A stretch of 64,000 bases of DNA from JBEVJK01 sp963791325 (GCA_963791325.1 CAWBRU010000007.1:62001-126000); one strand, 5' to 3'; shown: positions 8,130 through 20,920, numbered from the stretch's first letter. The notes: a model not told the origin generated them from the sequence alone. Numbers and translations are program-made.

Positions 8130-10436
8130 TCAGCCCCGCGCCGCCGCGATCGCCTGCCAGACCCGGTCGGGCGTTGCCGGCATGTCGATGTGGCGGATGC
8201 CGTGGGCGCGGTAGAGGGCGTCGACCACCGCGTTGAGCGTCGCCGGCGTGGAACCGACAGTGCCGGCCTCGCCGGCGCCCTTGATGCCCAGTGCGTTGGT
8301 GGTCGAGGGCACGTTGCGCGTTTCGAAGTGGAACGACGGCACGCCGTCGGCGCGCGGCACGCCGTAGTCCATGAAGCTCGCGGTGATCAGCTGGCCGTCG
8401 GCGTCGTAGATCGCCACCTCGCTCAAGGCCTGACCGATGCCCTGCACTACCCCGCCATGGATCTGGCCCGCGAGCAGGATCGGGTTCACGGTGACGCCGA
8501 AATCGTCGACGATCGTGTAGGTCAGAATCTCGGTGCCGCCGGTCTCCGGGTCGATCTCCAGCTCGCAGATATGGGTGCCGTTCGGATAGGTCGCCTCGTC
8601 CTGGACGAAGTCGCCGAAGCCGACCAGCGTGCGCGGATCGTCGGCCGCCTTGGCAATTTCGGCAAAGCCGATGGCGCGGTCGGTGCCGACGATGCGGGCC
8701 ATGCCGTCGGCAAGCTCGATGTCGGCCGGCGCCGCCTCGAGCTCGTCCGCGGCGAGGGCCTTGATCTTCTCCGCCAAGGCCGCGCCGGCCCGGGCGGCCG
8801 AGACGCCGCCGAGCGGCACCGAGCGCGAGCCGCCGGTGCCGCCGCCCGACGGCAGATCGTCGGTATCGCCCTGCAGCGTCTTGACCAGGGCGACATCGAT
8901 GCCGAGCTTCTCGGCGACCAGCTGGGCATAGGCGGTGGCGTGGCCCTGGCCGTTGGTCTGGGTGCCGATGCGCAGCGTCACCGAGCCGTCCTGGTTGAGG
9001 TTGACATGGGCGGGCTCCGAGCCGGCGAAGGCGCAGGCCTCGATATAGGTGGCCATGCCGATGCCGCGCAATCGGCCGCGCGCGGCCGATTTGGCCAGCC
9101 GCTGCGGGAACCCGTCCCAGTCGGCGCGTGCCATGGCCAGCGTCATATGGCCGTCGAACTCGCCGACATCGTAGCGCCGGCCGGTTTGGGTGACGTAGGG
9201 AAACTGCCCCGGGCGGATGAAGTTGAGCCGCCGCAACCGATCCGGCCCGATGCCGAGGTCGCGGGCGGCGGCATCGACCAGCTTCTCGATCAGGAACGCC
9301 GCCTCGGGACGGCCGGCGCCGCGATAGGCGTCGACCGGGCAGGTGTTGGTGTAGACGCCGGTGATGGTCACATCGAGCGCGGCGATGTCGTAGACCCCGG
9401 TCGACATCGACACCCCGCCATAGGGGATGTAGGGGCCGTATTGCGAGGTATAGGCGCCCATATTGGCGATCAGATCGACGCGCAGCGCCAGGAAGCGCCC
9501 GGCCGCGTCCATCGCCATCTCCGCCGTCACCACATTGTCGCGGCCGTGCGCGTCGGTGAGAAAATGCTCGGCGCGGTCGCCCGTCCATTTGACCGGTGCC
9601 CCGAGCCGCTTGGCGGCTTCCAGCACCAGCGCATATTCGCGGTAGACGAAGCTCTTCGGGCCGAAGCCGCCGCCGACATCCGGCGTCACCACCCTGAGCT
9701 GGCGCGGATCGATCCCGAACACCTCCTTGGCGAGGATGGTGCGCATCGAATGCACGCCTTGCGAGCCGGTGGTGAGGACGAACCGGTCCTCCTGGGGCCG
9801 CCATTCGCCGATCGCCGCGCGCGCTTCCATATAGTTGGAGACAAGGCGGTTGTTGACGAAGGCGACCTTCGACACATGGGCCGCCTTGGCGAAGGCGGCG
9901 GCCGTCTTGCCGGCGTCGCCGATCCGATAAATGAAGGCGCGGTTGGTGCCGAGCTCCTCCCAGACCAGCGGCGCGTCGTCGGCCAGCGCCGCATGCGGAT
10001 CGGCGATCGCTGCGGCGTCGGCATAGTCGACCTCGATCAGCTCGGCCGCATCCTGGGCAAGCGCCCGGCTGTCGGCGACGATGAAGGCGACCGCATCGCC
10101 GACATAGTTGACGCGCCCTTCGCACAGGATCGGGATATCGCGGGTCGGCGCCCGGCTGCCGTCCGGCTGCTTCTGCATCATGCCCGAGCGCAGCGGCTTC
10201 AAATGCCCCACATCCGCCCCGGTCAGCACCAGCTGCACACCCGCGGCCTGCCGCGCCGCCTCCACGTCGATGGCGGCGATACGCGCCTTGGCGACCGGCG
10301 AGCGCAGCACGAAGCCGTGCAGCACGCCCTCTGGCTGGATGTCGTCGGAATAACGGCCGCGGCCGGTGATGAACGTCTGGTCCTCCAGCCGCAGCACGGA
10401 GGCACCCAGCCCGAATTTCGGCGTGACGACGGTCAT
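8130..10436 (-). CDS. Xanthine dehydrogenase-family molybdopterin-binding subunit
   Basis: The large, molybdopterin-cytosine-dinucleotide subunit of a molybdenum hydroxylase, 768 residues. It shows the N-terminal GLGASVLRLEDQTFITGRGRYSDD motif split over residues ~8-30, the cofactor-binding VGGGFGPKSF, the loop DAYRGAGRPE, and the catalytic-glutamate segment GIKGAGEAGTVGS near the C-terminus. The AYRGAGRPE loop differs from the AYRCSFR loop of form I CO dehydrogenase, so it is not classed as CoxL. FAD and 2Fe-2S subunits are not adjacent, so partners must be encoded elsewhere. It is divergent from aminopeptidase N with ~160 bp between the starts. Confidence 0.87.
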   Translation of the reverse strand: MTVVTPKFGLGASVLRLEDQTFITGRGRYSDDIQPEGVLHGFVLRSPVAKARIAAIDVEAARQAAGVQLVLTGADVGHLKPLRSGMMQKQPDGSRAPTRDIPILCEGRVNYVGDAVAFIVADSRALAQDAAELIEVDYADAAAIADPHAALADDAPLVWEELGTNRAFIYRIGDAGKTAAAFAKAAHVSKVAFVNNRLVSNYMEARAAIGEWRPQEDRFVLTTGSQGVHSMRTILAKEVFGIDPRQLRVVTPDVGGGFGPKSFVYREYALVLEAAKRLGAPVKWTGDRAEHFLTDAHGRDNVVTAEMAMDAAGRFLALRVDLIANMGAYTSQYGPYIPYGGVSMSTGVYDIAALDVTITGVYTNTCPVDAYRGAGRPEAAFLIEKLVDAAARDLGIGPDRLRRLNFIRPGQFPYVTQTGRRYDVGEFDGHMTLAMARADWDGFPQRLAKSAARGRLRGIGMATYIEACAFAGSEPAHVNLNQDGSVTLRIGTQTNGQGHATAYAQLVAEKLGIDVALVKTLQGDTDDLPSGGGTGGSRSVPLGGVSAARAGAALAEKIKALAADELEAAPADIELADGMARIVGTDRAIGFAEIAKAADDPRTLVGFGDFVQDEATYPNGTHICELEIDPETGGTEILTYTIVDDFGVTVNPILLAGQIHGGVVQGIGQALSEVAIYDADGQLITASFMDYGVPRADGVPSFHFETRNVPSTTNALGIKGAGEAGTVGSTPATLNAVVDALYRAHGIRHIDMPATPDRVWQAIAAARG

Positions 10437-10597
10437 GACTGCTCCAGGGGAATGGTTGGGAAGATCGAGAGCGAAATCGTCTCCGCCGTAGATTTGTCGA
10501 GGCTCCCGTCCATTTCAAGGCGGGCCCGCTGTTTTTGTTGTACCAGGCAAGCCGGCCGGTTAAACCGGCGGCCAGCAAGCAGGACAGTTGAGACGAG

Positions 10598-13243
10598 ATG
10601 AGAAGCGACACCGGCCAGGTCTTTCGCCTCGAGGACTATCGCCCCAGCCCCTACCTCATTCCCAGGACCGAGCTCATCTTCCGCCTCGACGGCGAAGAGA
10701 CGCGGGTGACGGCGCGGCTGACGATCGAGCGCCGCCCGGGTGCCGATCCGGCGTTGCCGCTGGTCCTCGACGGCGACGAGCTCAGCCTGACCCGCCTGGC
10801 CGTCGACGGCATCGAGCCGGACGCAGCGGCGTGCGAGATCGGCCCCGACCGGCTGGTGATCCGCAAGCCGCCCGCGGCATCGCGCTTCCTGGTCGAGATC
10901 GACACCCGGCTCGATCCGGCGCGCAACGAAAAGCTGATGGGGCTTTTCCGCTCGAACACCGTCTATTGCACTCAGTGCGAGGCGGAAGGATTTCGCCGCA
11001 TCACCTATTATCTGGACCGGCCCGACATCCTGTCGGTCTACCGGGTGCGCATCGAGGCCGACCGACAGGCGGCACCGCTGCTGCTTTCGAACGGCAATCC
11101 GGGCGCTACCAGCGAGCTCGCCGACGGCCGCCACTTCGCCGAGTGGCACGACCCCTTCCCCAAGCCGTGCTACCTGTTCGCGCTGGTCGCGGGCGATCTC
11201 GGCCGGCTGGCCGACAGCTTCACCACCCGCTCGGGCCGCAAGGTCGCGCTCAACATCTATGTCGAGCACGGCAAGGAGGCGCGCGCCAGCTATGCCATGG
11301 ACGCGCTGAAGCGGGCGATGGCCTGGGACGAAGAGGTCTGGGGGCGCGAATACGATCTCGACGTCTTCAACGTGGTCGCGGTGTCCGACTTCAACATGGG
11401 CGCGATGGAGAACAAGGGTCTCAACATCTTCAACGACAAATACGTGCTTGCCGACCCCGACACCGCGACCGACACCGACTACGCCAACATCGAGGCCATC
11501 GTCGCGCACGAATATTTCCACAACTGGACCGGCAACCGCATCACCTGCCGCGATTGGTTCCAGCTCTGTCTGAAGGAAGGCCTGACGGTCTTCCGCGACC
11601 ACGAATTCTCCGCCGACCAGCGTTCGCGCGCGGTGCGCCGGATCGCCGAGGTGCGCACCTTGCGGGCGCATCAGTTTCCGGAGGACCAGGGCCCGCTCGC
11701 CCATCCCGTGCGGCCGCGCCGCTACCGCGAGATCAACAACTTCTACACCGCCACGGTCTACGAGAAGGGCGCGGAAGTGGTGCGGATGATCCGCACCCTG
11801 CTTGGCGCCGAGTTGTTCTGGCAAGGCATGGACCTTTACTTCCGGCGCCATGACGGCGAGGCCGCCACGGTCGAGGACTTCGTGCGCGTGTTCGAGGACG
11901 TCTCGGGGCGCGACCTTGCCCAGTTTGCGCTCTGGTACCATCAGGCAGGCACCCCCAATCTTGCGGTCGGCTCGCGCTACGACCCCGCGGCCCGTGAGTT
12001 CCGGCTGGAGATCGAGCAGTCGCTGCCGGCGTCCGCGGCCGAAAGCCGCAAACGGCTGTTGCACATCCCGCTCGCCTTCGGCCTGATCGGCGCCGACGGC
12101 CGCGACCTGCCGGTCTCGCGGGTCGAAGGGGCCGAGGCCAAGGACGGCGTGCTCTCCCTGCGCAAGCGGCGCCATGTGATCCGCTTCCTCGACGTTGCCG
12201 AGCAGCCGGTCGCCTCGCTCAACCGCGGCTTTTCCGCGCCGGTCACGATCAGCGGCGAGCAGAGCACGGCGGCACTTGCGTTTCTGGCCCGCCACGACGG
12301 CGATCTGTTTGGCCGCTGGCAGGCGCTCAATACGATCGAGACCGAGGCGCTGGTCGCCGGCTTCAGGCGGTGGCGCGCAGGCAAGCCGTTTGCCTTCGCC
12401 ACCGACATCGCCGGCCTGGTCGGCGGCGTGGTCGGCGACGACCAGCTGGAGCCGGCATTCCGCGCCCAGGCGCTCGCCCTGCCCGGCGAGGCCGACATCG
12501 CCCGCGAGATCGCCACCGATATCGATCCGGACGGCGTGTTCCTGGCGCGCGAGGCGCTGACCGCGGCGATCGCCGAGGCCTGCCGCAGCCTCTTCGATCG
12601 GCTGTGGCAGACCGCCGGCGGCAGCCCCGGCTTCAGCCCGGACGCGGCGAGTGCCGGCCGGCGGGCCTTGGCGGCTGCCCTGCTCGACCTGCTCTCGGTC
12701 GCCGACGGCACCCCGTTGCGGGCGGCCGAAGCCTTTCGCCGGGCGGCCAATATGACCGACCGGATGGCCGCGCTCACCGTTCTGGTCAACCGCTTCGCCG
12801 GCCGGGCCGAGACCGGGGCGGCGCTCGCCGCGTTCGAACAGCGCTTTCGCGACGACCCGCTGGTGCTCGACAAATGGTTCGCTCTCCAGGCGACGGCGCC
12901 GGGGCCGGCGGCGCTCCCCGCCGTCAAGGCGCTGATGGGCCACTCCGGCTTCTCGCTCGCCAACCCGAACCGGGTGCGCGCCTTGATCGGCACCTATTTC
13001 ACCGCCAACCAGACCGGCTTCCATCGCCGCGACGGCGCCGGCTATGCGCTGTTCGGCGACGCGGTGCTGACGCTCGACCGCCGCAACCCGCAGCTCGCGG
13101 CGCGGCTCGCCACCGCCTTGCGCTCGTGGCGCTCGCTGGAGCCGGAACGCCAGGGCAAGGCCCGCGACGCACTGGCGGCGATCGCCGCCCAACAGGGCCT
13201 CTCCACCGACGTGCGCGACATCGTCGAGCGCACGCTCGGCTGA
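10598..13243 (+). CDS. pepN: Aminopeptidase N (M1 family)
   Basis: A zinc aminopeptidase of 881 residues that releases N-terminal amino acids from peptides in the cytoplasm. It has the substrate-anchoring GAMENKGLNIF motif and the zinc site HEYFHNWTGNR, with the third ligand in the following GLTVFRDHEF segment. The length and the C-terminal helical domain match the proteobacterial PepN subtype. The start is ATG with AGACGAG upstream. It is monocistronic and divergent from the molybdenum hydroxylase gene. Confidence 0.95.
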   Translation: MRSDTGQVFRLEDYRPSPYLIPRTELIFRLDGEETRVTARLTIERRPGADPALPLVLDGDELSLTRLAVDGIEPDAAACEIGPDRLVIRKPPAASRFLVEIDTRLDPARNEKLMGLFRSNTVYCTQCEAEGFRRITYYLDRPDILSVYRVRIEADRQAAPLLLSNGNPGATSELADGRHFAEWHDPFPKPCYLFALVAGDLGRLADSFTTRSGRKVALNIYVEHGKEARASYAMDALKRAMAWDEEVWGREYDLDVFNVVAVSDFNMGAMENKGLNIFNDKYVLADPDTATDTDYANIEAIVAHEYFHNWTGNRITCRDWFQLCLKEGLTVFRDHEFSADQRSRAVRRIAEVRTLRAHQFPEDQGPLAHPVRPRRYREINNFYTATVYEKGAEVVRMIRTLLGAELFWQGMDLYFRRHDGEAATVEDFVRVFEDVSGRDLAQFALWYHQAGTPNLAVGSRYDPAAREFRLEIEQSLPASAAESRKRLLHIPLAFGLIGADGRDLPVSRVEGAEAKDGVLSLRKRRHVIRFLDVAEQPVASLNRGFSAPVTISGEQSTAALAFLARHDGDLFGRWQALNTIETEALVAGFRRWRAGKPFAFATDIAGLVGGVVGDDQLEPAFRAQALALPGEADIAREIATDIDPDGVFLAREALTAAIAEACRSLFDRLWQTAGGSPGFSPDAASAGRRALAAALLDLLSVADGTPLRAAEAFRRAANMTDRMAALTVLVNRFAGRAETGAALAAFEQRFRDDPLVLDKWFALQATAPGPAALPAVKALMGHSGFSLANPNRVRALIGTYFTANQTGFHRRDGAGYALFGDAVLTLDRRNPQLAARLATALRSWRSLEPERQGKARDALAAIAAQQGLSTDVRDIVERTLG

Positions 13244-13370
13244 CCCTCGGGGCCCCCTTCGCCCCAGCCGGCCCATTGACAAGCCGGAACTCGCTTTGAT
13301 TCCTTATCGATGATTCGGATGTGCGGCGTTTCCGGATCCTAAAAGAACCAAAAATGGTCGGGAGCCATAA

Positions 13371-15710
<2,340 letters not shown>

Positions 15711-15810
15711 AGCAAACCCAGGAAAAGTGGCCGCGGTTTTCCATCCCGAATTGCGGAAAAGCAAAGGCTTGGAGGGGAACACCGTTCGCAGGAGCGGTGC
15801 CCCGGCCTGA
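15711..15810. repeat. Dispersed ~100-bp repeat copy
   Basis: Starts at AGCAAACCCAGGAAAAGTGG immediately after the kinase stop, contains GGTTTTCCATCCCGAATTGC and GCAAAGGCTTGGAG. It is slightly diverged from the consensus. It lies between convergent genes. Confidence 0.75.
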
Positions 15811-15817
15811 GCACAGC

Positions 15818-18790
15818 CTAGTCCTTGCGGCCGCCGTCGCCGAGCAGGGCCTCGAACAGCGCCCGGACCGCGGCCGCCGTGTCGCGGACATGGGCCTCGA
15901 GCACCTTCCAGTCCGGCAGGTCGGTGGTCCCCAACAACAGGTCGGCCAGCCCGGGCGGCACGTCGTCGGGGTCGAGCGGCCCGGTCAGGCAGAGCCGAAC
16001 CATCTGGGTTAGGCCGGAGAACAGCCGGTGCGCGGCGACCAGCTGCGCCCGCTGTTCGCGGTCGGCAAAGCTGTCGGCGAGCGCGCTCAGCACCGTCTCC
16101 GTCGAGGTCGACCGGGCGGCGCTACGGTGGGCGAGCACCGCCACCTGGGCGATGAATTCGAGATCGATCAGCCCGCCGGGCAAAAGCTTCAGGTCCCAGC
16201 GGTCGCGCGGCGGCTTCTCCTGCCTGATCAACGCACGCATCTCGGCGGCCTCGCGGGCGATCTTGGCCAGGTCGCGCGGCTCGGCCAGCACGGAAGAGAT
16301 CTCCGCGCCGATCTCCTTCGCCAGCCCGGCATCGCCGGCGACCGGGCGGGCCCGGGTCAGCGCCATATGCTCCCACGTCCAGGCCTCGCTTCGCTGATAT
16401 TTGCGGAACGCTTCGAGATGGGTGGCGACCGGACCCTTGTTGCCGGACGGACGCAGGCGCAAATCGAGCTCGTAGAGCACGCCTTCGGCCGTCGGCGCCG
16501 CCACCGCCGCGATCAGCCGCTGGGTCAGCCGCGCATAATAATGCGACGACGCCAGCGGCTTGGCGCCGTCCGACTCCTCGGCGTGGCGGTCGTGGTCGTA
16601 GAGCAGGATCAGGTCGACGTCGGAGCCTGCGGTCAGCTCGCGGCTGCCGAGCTTGCCCATCCCGAGGATCACCGCCCGGCCGCCTTTGACCTTGCCGTGG
16701 CGGCGGGCAAATTCCGCCGTCACGGCGGCGAGTGCTGCGCCGATCGTCAGATCGGCGAGGTCGGAGAAGGCGTGGCCGGCGCGCCGGCCGTCGATGCTGC
16801 CCATAAGCAGCCTGACGCCGATTAGAAATTTCTGCTCGGCGGCAAAGATGCGCAGCCGGTCCAGCCGCTCCTCATAGCCGTCGGCGGCCGCCATGAACGC
16901 CGTCAGCCGCGCCTCGAGATAGCCGCGATCGGGCAGCTCCGACAACAGCAGCGGATCGAGCAGCCCGTCGAAGACATGCGGGCGGCGGGTGATGATCGCC
17001 GCGAGCCGCGGCGCCGCGCCCATGATCGTGGCCAACAGCCGAAGCAGGGCCGGGTTGGAATTGAGCAGCGAGAACAGCTGGATGCCGGCCGGAAGCCCGG
17101 CCAGGAACTCGTCGAAGCGGATCACCGCCTCGTCGGCGCGCCGGGTCTGACCGAAGGCGCTGAGCAGCGCCGGCGTCAATTCGGTCAGCCGCTCGCGCGC
17201 TTCGGCCGAGCGGGTCGCCCGGTAGCGGCCGAAATGCCAGCCGCGGATCACCCGGCAGATGTCGCTCGGCCGCTGGAAGCCGAGCGCGCTCAGCGTGCGC
17301 AAGGTGTCGGGGTCGTCGACGTCGCCGGTGAACACCAGATTACCGACGCCGGCCGACAGCTGCGGCGCCGTCTCGAACAGCCGCGCATAGTGCCGCTCGA
17401 CCGTCTGCAGCACGGCGCGGAAGGCCGCCTCGAAGAGGGACGCATCGGGAAAGCCGTCGAGCCGCGCCACCCGCTCCAGCCCCTCGTCGTCCTCCGGCAG
17501 CAGATGCGTCTGCTCGTCGGCGATCATCTGCACCGCATGCTCGATCCGGCGCAGGAACCAATAGGCCGCGATCAGCTCGTCGCGCGCCGCGGCGTCGATC
17601 CAGCCGTGGCCCGCCAGTGCCGCGAGCATCGCCGCCGTTTCGCGGCCGCGCAGCGCCGGGAAGCGGCCGCCGGCGATCAGCTGCTGGGTCTGCACGAAGA
17701 ACTCGATCTCGCGGATGCCGCCCCGGCCGAGCTTGACATTGTGGCCGCGCACCGCGATCGCGCCATGGCCCTTATGGGCATGGATCTGCCGCTTGATCGA
17801 GTGGACGTCGGCGATCGCCGCATAGTCCATGTATTTGCGCCAGACATAAGGCTGCAGCTCGGCGAGAAAGGCCTTTCCTGCCAGCCGGTCGCCGGCCACC
17901 GGCCGTGCCTTGATCATCGCCGCGCGCTCCCAGTTCTGCCCGCGCCCTTCGTAATAAGTGAGCGCGGCCTCGACCGGCACGGCGAGCGGCGTGGAGCCCG
18001 GGTCGGGCCTCAGCCTGAGATCGGTGCGGAACACATAGCCGTGCTCCGTGCGGTCCTGGAGGATCCGTACCAGCCGCCGGGTCAGCCGGGCAAACAGCTC
18101 GACCGATTCGAGCGGCTCGGCCACCGCCGGCGCCAACGGGTCGACGAACACGATCAGGTCGATGTCGGAGGAGAAGTTGAGCTCATGCGCGCCGAGCTTG
18201 CCCATGCCGATGACGATCAGCCCGCTGCCGCTGCCGGGATCGGCCGGATCGGGAAGTGCCAGCTGGCCGCGCCGGTGCGCCTCGACGAGCAGGAAATCGG
18301 CTGCCGCCATCACCGCGGCATCGGCCAGGCCCGACAGCCGCCGCACCGTCGTCTCGGTCGGGGCCTCGCCTGCGAGGTCGGCCAGCGCGATGATCAGATG
18401 GGCCTCCGCCTTGTTGAGGCGGAGGGCGCGCATCAGCTCGGCTTCCGTCATCTGCGGGTCGGCGGCGAGCCGGGAGATCGCCGCGGTGATGGCGGCGAGC
18501 CGGCTTTCCGTCGGGCTGCCGATCAGCTCGTCGAGAACGGCCGGCCGCCGCCGGGCGGCGTCGCGCAGGAACGGCGACAGCGAAAATACCGCGCCGAGGA
18601 AGCCCGCCGCGGCGCCGCCTTCGGCGAGCAGCGCGGCAAGCCGCGGCAGCTCCGCCTCGGCCGCCGCTTCGGCAAGATCCTCGAGCGCCTGCTGCGCCGC
18701 CTCGCTGCTCAGCGGCGTCAGCGCCGCGAATTTGCCGGCACGGCTGAGAAAACCGATGGCGTCGCTGGCGGCCGCGGCTTGCTTGGCCAT
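15818..18790 (-). CDS. glnE: Bifunctional glutamine synthetase adenylyltransferase/deadenylase
   Basis: GlnE adds and removes AMP on glutamine synthetase in response to PII, so controlling nitrogen assimilation. The protein has 990 residues with two nucleotidyltransferase modules. The first has GMGKLGAHELNFSSDIDLIV near residue 200 and the second GMGKLGSRELTAGSDVDLIL near residue 710, each with the paired acidic residues that bind metal. The length matches the family. The start lies 3 nt after the stop of the upstream histidine kinase gene, suggesting cotranscription. The same neighbourhood occurs in rhizobia. Confidence 0.95.
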   Translation of the reverse strand: MAKQAAAASDAIGFLSRAGKFAALTPLSSEAAQQALEDLAEAAAEAELPRLAALLAEGGAAAGFLGAVFSLSPFLRDAARRRPAVLDELIGSPTESRLAAITAAISRLAADPQMTEAELMRALRLNKAEAHLIIALADLAGEAPTETTVRRLSGLADAAVMAAADFLLVEAHRRGQLALPDPADPGSGSGLIVIGMGKLGAHELNFSSDIDLIVFVDPLAPAVAEPLESVELFARLTRRLVRILQDRTEHGYVFRTDLRLRPDPGSTPLAVPVEAALTYYEGRGQNWERAAMIKARPVAGDRLAGKAFLAELQPYVWRKYMDYAAIADVHSIKRQIHAHKGHGAIAVRGHNVKLGRGGIREIEFFVQTQQLIAGGRFPALRGRETAAMLAALAGHGWIDAAARDELIAAYWFLRRIEHAVQMIADEQTHLLPEDDEGLERVARLDGFPDASLFEAAFRAVLQTVERHYARLFETAPQLSAGVGNLVFTGDVDDPDTLRTLSALGFQRPSDICRVIRGWHFGRYRATRSAEARERLTELTPALLSAFGQTRRADEAVIRFDEFLAGLPAGIQLFSLLNSNPALLRLLATIMGAAPRLAAIITRRPHVFDGLLDPLLLSELPDRGYLEARLTAFMAAADGYEERLDRLRIFAAEQKFLIGVRLLMGSIDGRRAGHAFSDLADLTIGAALAAVTAEFARRHGKVKGGRAVILGMGKLGSRELTAGSDVDLILLYDHDRHAEESDGAKPLASSHYYARLTQRLIAAVAAPTAEGVLYELDLRLRPSGNKGPVATHLEAFRKYQRSEAWTWEHMALTRARPVAGDAGLAKEIGAEISSVLAEPRDLAKIAREAAEMRALIRQEKPPRDRWDLKLLPGGLIDLEFIAQVAVLAHRSAARSTSTETVLSALADSFADREQRAQLVAAHRLFSGLTQMVRLCLTGPLDPDDVPPGLADLLLGTTDLPDWKVLEAHVRDTAAAVRALFEALLGDGGRKD

Positions 18791-18792
18791 CG

Positions 18793-20235
18793 CTAGCTCG
18801 CCTTGACGTCGGGAAAGATCATCGTCACCGTCAGCCCGGGGTCGTTGGCCGACAGTTCGAGGTTGCCGCCGTGGAAGCGCATGACGGCGCTTGCCAGACT
18901 GAGCCCCAAGCCGGAGCCCGGCTGGGTGCGGCTCTCCTCGAGCCGCACGAAGCGCTCGGTGGCGCGCTGCCGGTCGGCCGCATCGGGGATGCCCGGCCCC
19001 TGGTCGGAAACCCGCAGCCTGACCGCGCCGCCGCCGGTCTCGAGCGCCACCGTCACCCGCAGTGCAGCCCCTGCCCCGGCCGAATATTTGATCGCATTGT
19101 CGACGACGTTGGAGAGTGCCTGGCCGATCAGCTCGCGGTTGCCGTCGACCACCGCGGAGCGTTCGATCTTGGCCTCCATCGCCACCCCGACGTCTTCGGC
19201 CGCGGGCTCGTAGAGCTCGACCACGTCGCGCACGGCGTCCGCCAGGTCGACCTTGGTCACCCGCTCGGCCGAATAGCCGGCTTCCAGCCGCGAGATCATC
19301 AGGATGGCGTTGAAGGTGCGGATCAGCTGGTCGGATTCGCTGATCGTCGCCTCCAGGGCCTCCCGGTATTCGGCCGGCGTATGCGTGCCGGCCAGCGCCG
19401 CCTCGGCGCGGTTGCGCAGCCGGGTCAGCGGCGTCTTCAGGTCATGGGCGATGTTGTCGGACACGTGCTTCAAGCCCTCATTGAGGGTGGCGATGCGGGC
19501 AAGCATGGCGTTGAGGTTCTCCGACAGGCGGTCGAACTCGTCGCCGGCGCCGGCCACCGGCAGCCGCTGCGACAGGTCGCCCTCCATGATCCGGGCGCTA
19601 GCCTCCGAGACGCTGTCGATATGCTTCAGCGCGCGCCGCCCGACGACGAACCAGATCACCAGGCCGCCGAGCCCCATCATGCCGAGCGCGAACATCAGCG
19701 CCCGCCTGACCACGGCGCGGAACCGCTCCGGCTCGCCGAGATCGCGGCCGACCATCATGATCATCTGGTTGGGCAAGGTCAGCACCAGCGCGATGGCATC
19801 GTGGCGGGGCAATTGGTCGGCCCGGGTTTGGCCTTCGCCGGAGGCGGCGCGCCGCTCGCTCTCGCCGAAGCGCTGATAGGCGAACGGCCGGGTGGTCCAG
19901 CCGTCGCCCTCCAGCACCCCCGGATCGAGGCTCTCGACATTGCCGGACAGGATGCTGCCGTTGGGGTCGGCGATCAGGTAGAGATTGGCCCCGGGCTGGC
20001 GGGCGCGCCGTTCGATGGTGCGCACCAGAAGCGGCAAGCCGCCGCGCGCATAGGCCTGGGCGAGCCCCTGCACCTCCTCGTTGATCGTCTCCTGGGTCTG
20101 CGCCGTCAGCATGCGTGCCGACAGCGAGGTCATGTAGAACACCAGCGTCACCGCGCAGACGGTGAACAGGATGAGATAGAGCGCCGAGAGCCGCGCCGCC
20201 GTGGTCCGCATCATCGCCGGCAGCTGCGCCGACAT
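18793..20235 (-). CDS. Sensor histidine kinase of the glnE-degP neighbourhood
   Basis: A 480-residue inner-membrane kinase with helices at ~16-36 and ~180-200 flanking a ~145-residue periplasmic region. A HAMP domain follows (HIDSVSEASARIMEGDLSQR), then HisKA with VSDNIAHDLKTPLTRLRNR (phosphorylated His near 262) and a HATPase with NVVDNAIKYS, SDQGPGIP and GSGLGLSLA. Its ATG overlaps the stop of the response regulator gene upstream, so the two are translationally coupled. The signal it senses is unknown. Confidence 0.9.
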   Translation of the reverse strand: MSAQLPAMMRTTAARLSALYLILFTVCAVTLVFYMTSLSARMLTAQTQETINEEVQGLAQAYARGGLPLLVRTIERRARQPGANLYLIADPNGSILSGNVESLDPGVLEGDGWTTRPFAYQRFGESERRAASGEGQTRADQLPRHDAIALVLTLPNQMIMMVGRDLGEPERFRAVVRRALMFALGMMGLGGLVIWFVVGRRALKHIDSVSEASARIMEGDLSQRLPVAGAGDEFDRLSENLNAMLARIATLNEGLKHVSDNIAHDLKTPLTRLRNRAEAALAGTHTPAEYREALEATISESDQLIRTFNAILMISRLEAGYSAERVTKVDLADAVRDVVELYEPAAEDVGVAMEAKIERSAVVDGNRELIGQALSNVVDNAIKYSAGAGAALRVTVALETGGGAVRLRVSDQGPGIPDAADRQRATERFVRLEESRTQPGSGLGLSLASAVMRFHGGNLELSANDPGLTVTMIFPDVKAS

Positions 20236-20909
20236 CAGCCTGCCTTCAGCATGTAGCCCGCGCCGCGCACCGTGTGCAGGACCGGGCCCTCGAAACCCTT
20301 CTCGATCTTGGCGCGCAGCCGCGACACGTGCACGTCGATGACGTTGGTCTGCGGGTCGAAATGATAGTCCCAGACGTTCTCCAAGAGCATGGTGCGCGTG
20401 ACCACCTGGCCGGCGTGGCGCATCAGATATTCGAGCAGCCGGAATTCGCGCGGCTGCAGGGTGATTTCCTTGCCGGCGCGCTTGACGCTGTGCGACAGCC
20501 GGTCGAGCTCGAGATCGCCGCTGCGGTAGACGGTCTCGACCTCCTTGCCGGCGCCGCGCCGGTTGAGCACCTCGATGCGTGCCAACAGCTCGGAGAAGGC
20601 ATAGGGCTTGGTCAGATAATCGTCGCCGCCCGCGCGCAGGCCGGTGACCCGGTCGTCGACTTCGCCGAGCGCGGAGAGGATCAGCACGCGCGTCCGCTTG
20701 CCGCGCTGCCTCAAGTCGGCGATCACCGAGAGCCCGTCGCGGCGCGGCAGCATGCGGTCGACGATCAGCACGTCGTAGTCATTGGCCTCGGCAAGCGCAA
20801 AGCCGGTTTCGCCGTCGGCGGCGAGGTGGGCGGTGTGGCCGGCCTCGGCCAGCGCCTTCTGCAGGTAATCGGCGGCCTCGCGGTCGTCCTCGACGATCAG
20901 GATCTTCAT
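20235..20909 (-). CDS. OmpR-family response regulator
   Basis: A 224-residue regulator. The receiver domain has the acidic pair EDDRE, the phosphorylated Asp in VLIVDRMLPRRDG, and Lys in YLTKPYAFSELLAR. The C-terminal winged helix has LQPREFRLLEYLMRHAGQVV and VDVHVSRLRAKIEK. It is first in an apparent operon with the kinase and glnE. A heptamer-repeat hairpin lies directly upstream (20921-21033). Downstream genes are unknown targets. Confidence 0.92.
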   Translation of the reverse strand: MKILIVEDDREAADYLQKALAEAGHTAHLAADGETGFALAEANDYDVLIVDRMLPRRDGLSVIADLRQRGKRTRVLILSALGEVDDRVTGLRAGGDDYLTKPYAFSELLARIEVLNRRGAGKEVETVYRSGDLELDRLSHSVKRAGKEITLQPREFRLLEYLMRHAGQVVTRTMLLENVWDYHFDPQTNVIDVHVSRLRAKIEKGFEGPVLHTVRGAGYMLKAG

Positions 20910-20920
20910 GGCAGCCCTCA

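Noticed and set aside
8130..10436. Carbon monoxide dehydrogenase large subunit (CoxL)
   Set aside because: The active-site loop reads AYRGAGRPE rather than AYRCSFR, and coxM/coxS are not adjacent.
8190..10601. An 800-codon open frame on the plus strand opposite the molybdenum hydroxylase gene
   Set aside because: It is antisense to a gene with clear family motifs, is Arg/Gly/Ala-rich with no domain, and is expected from GC-rich codon bias.
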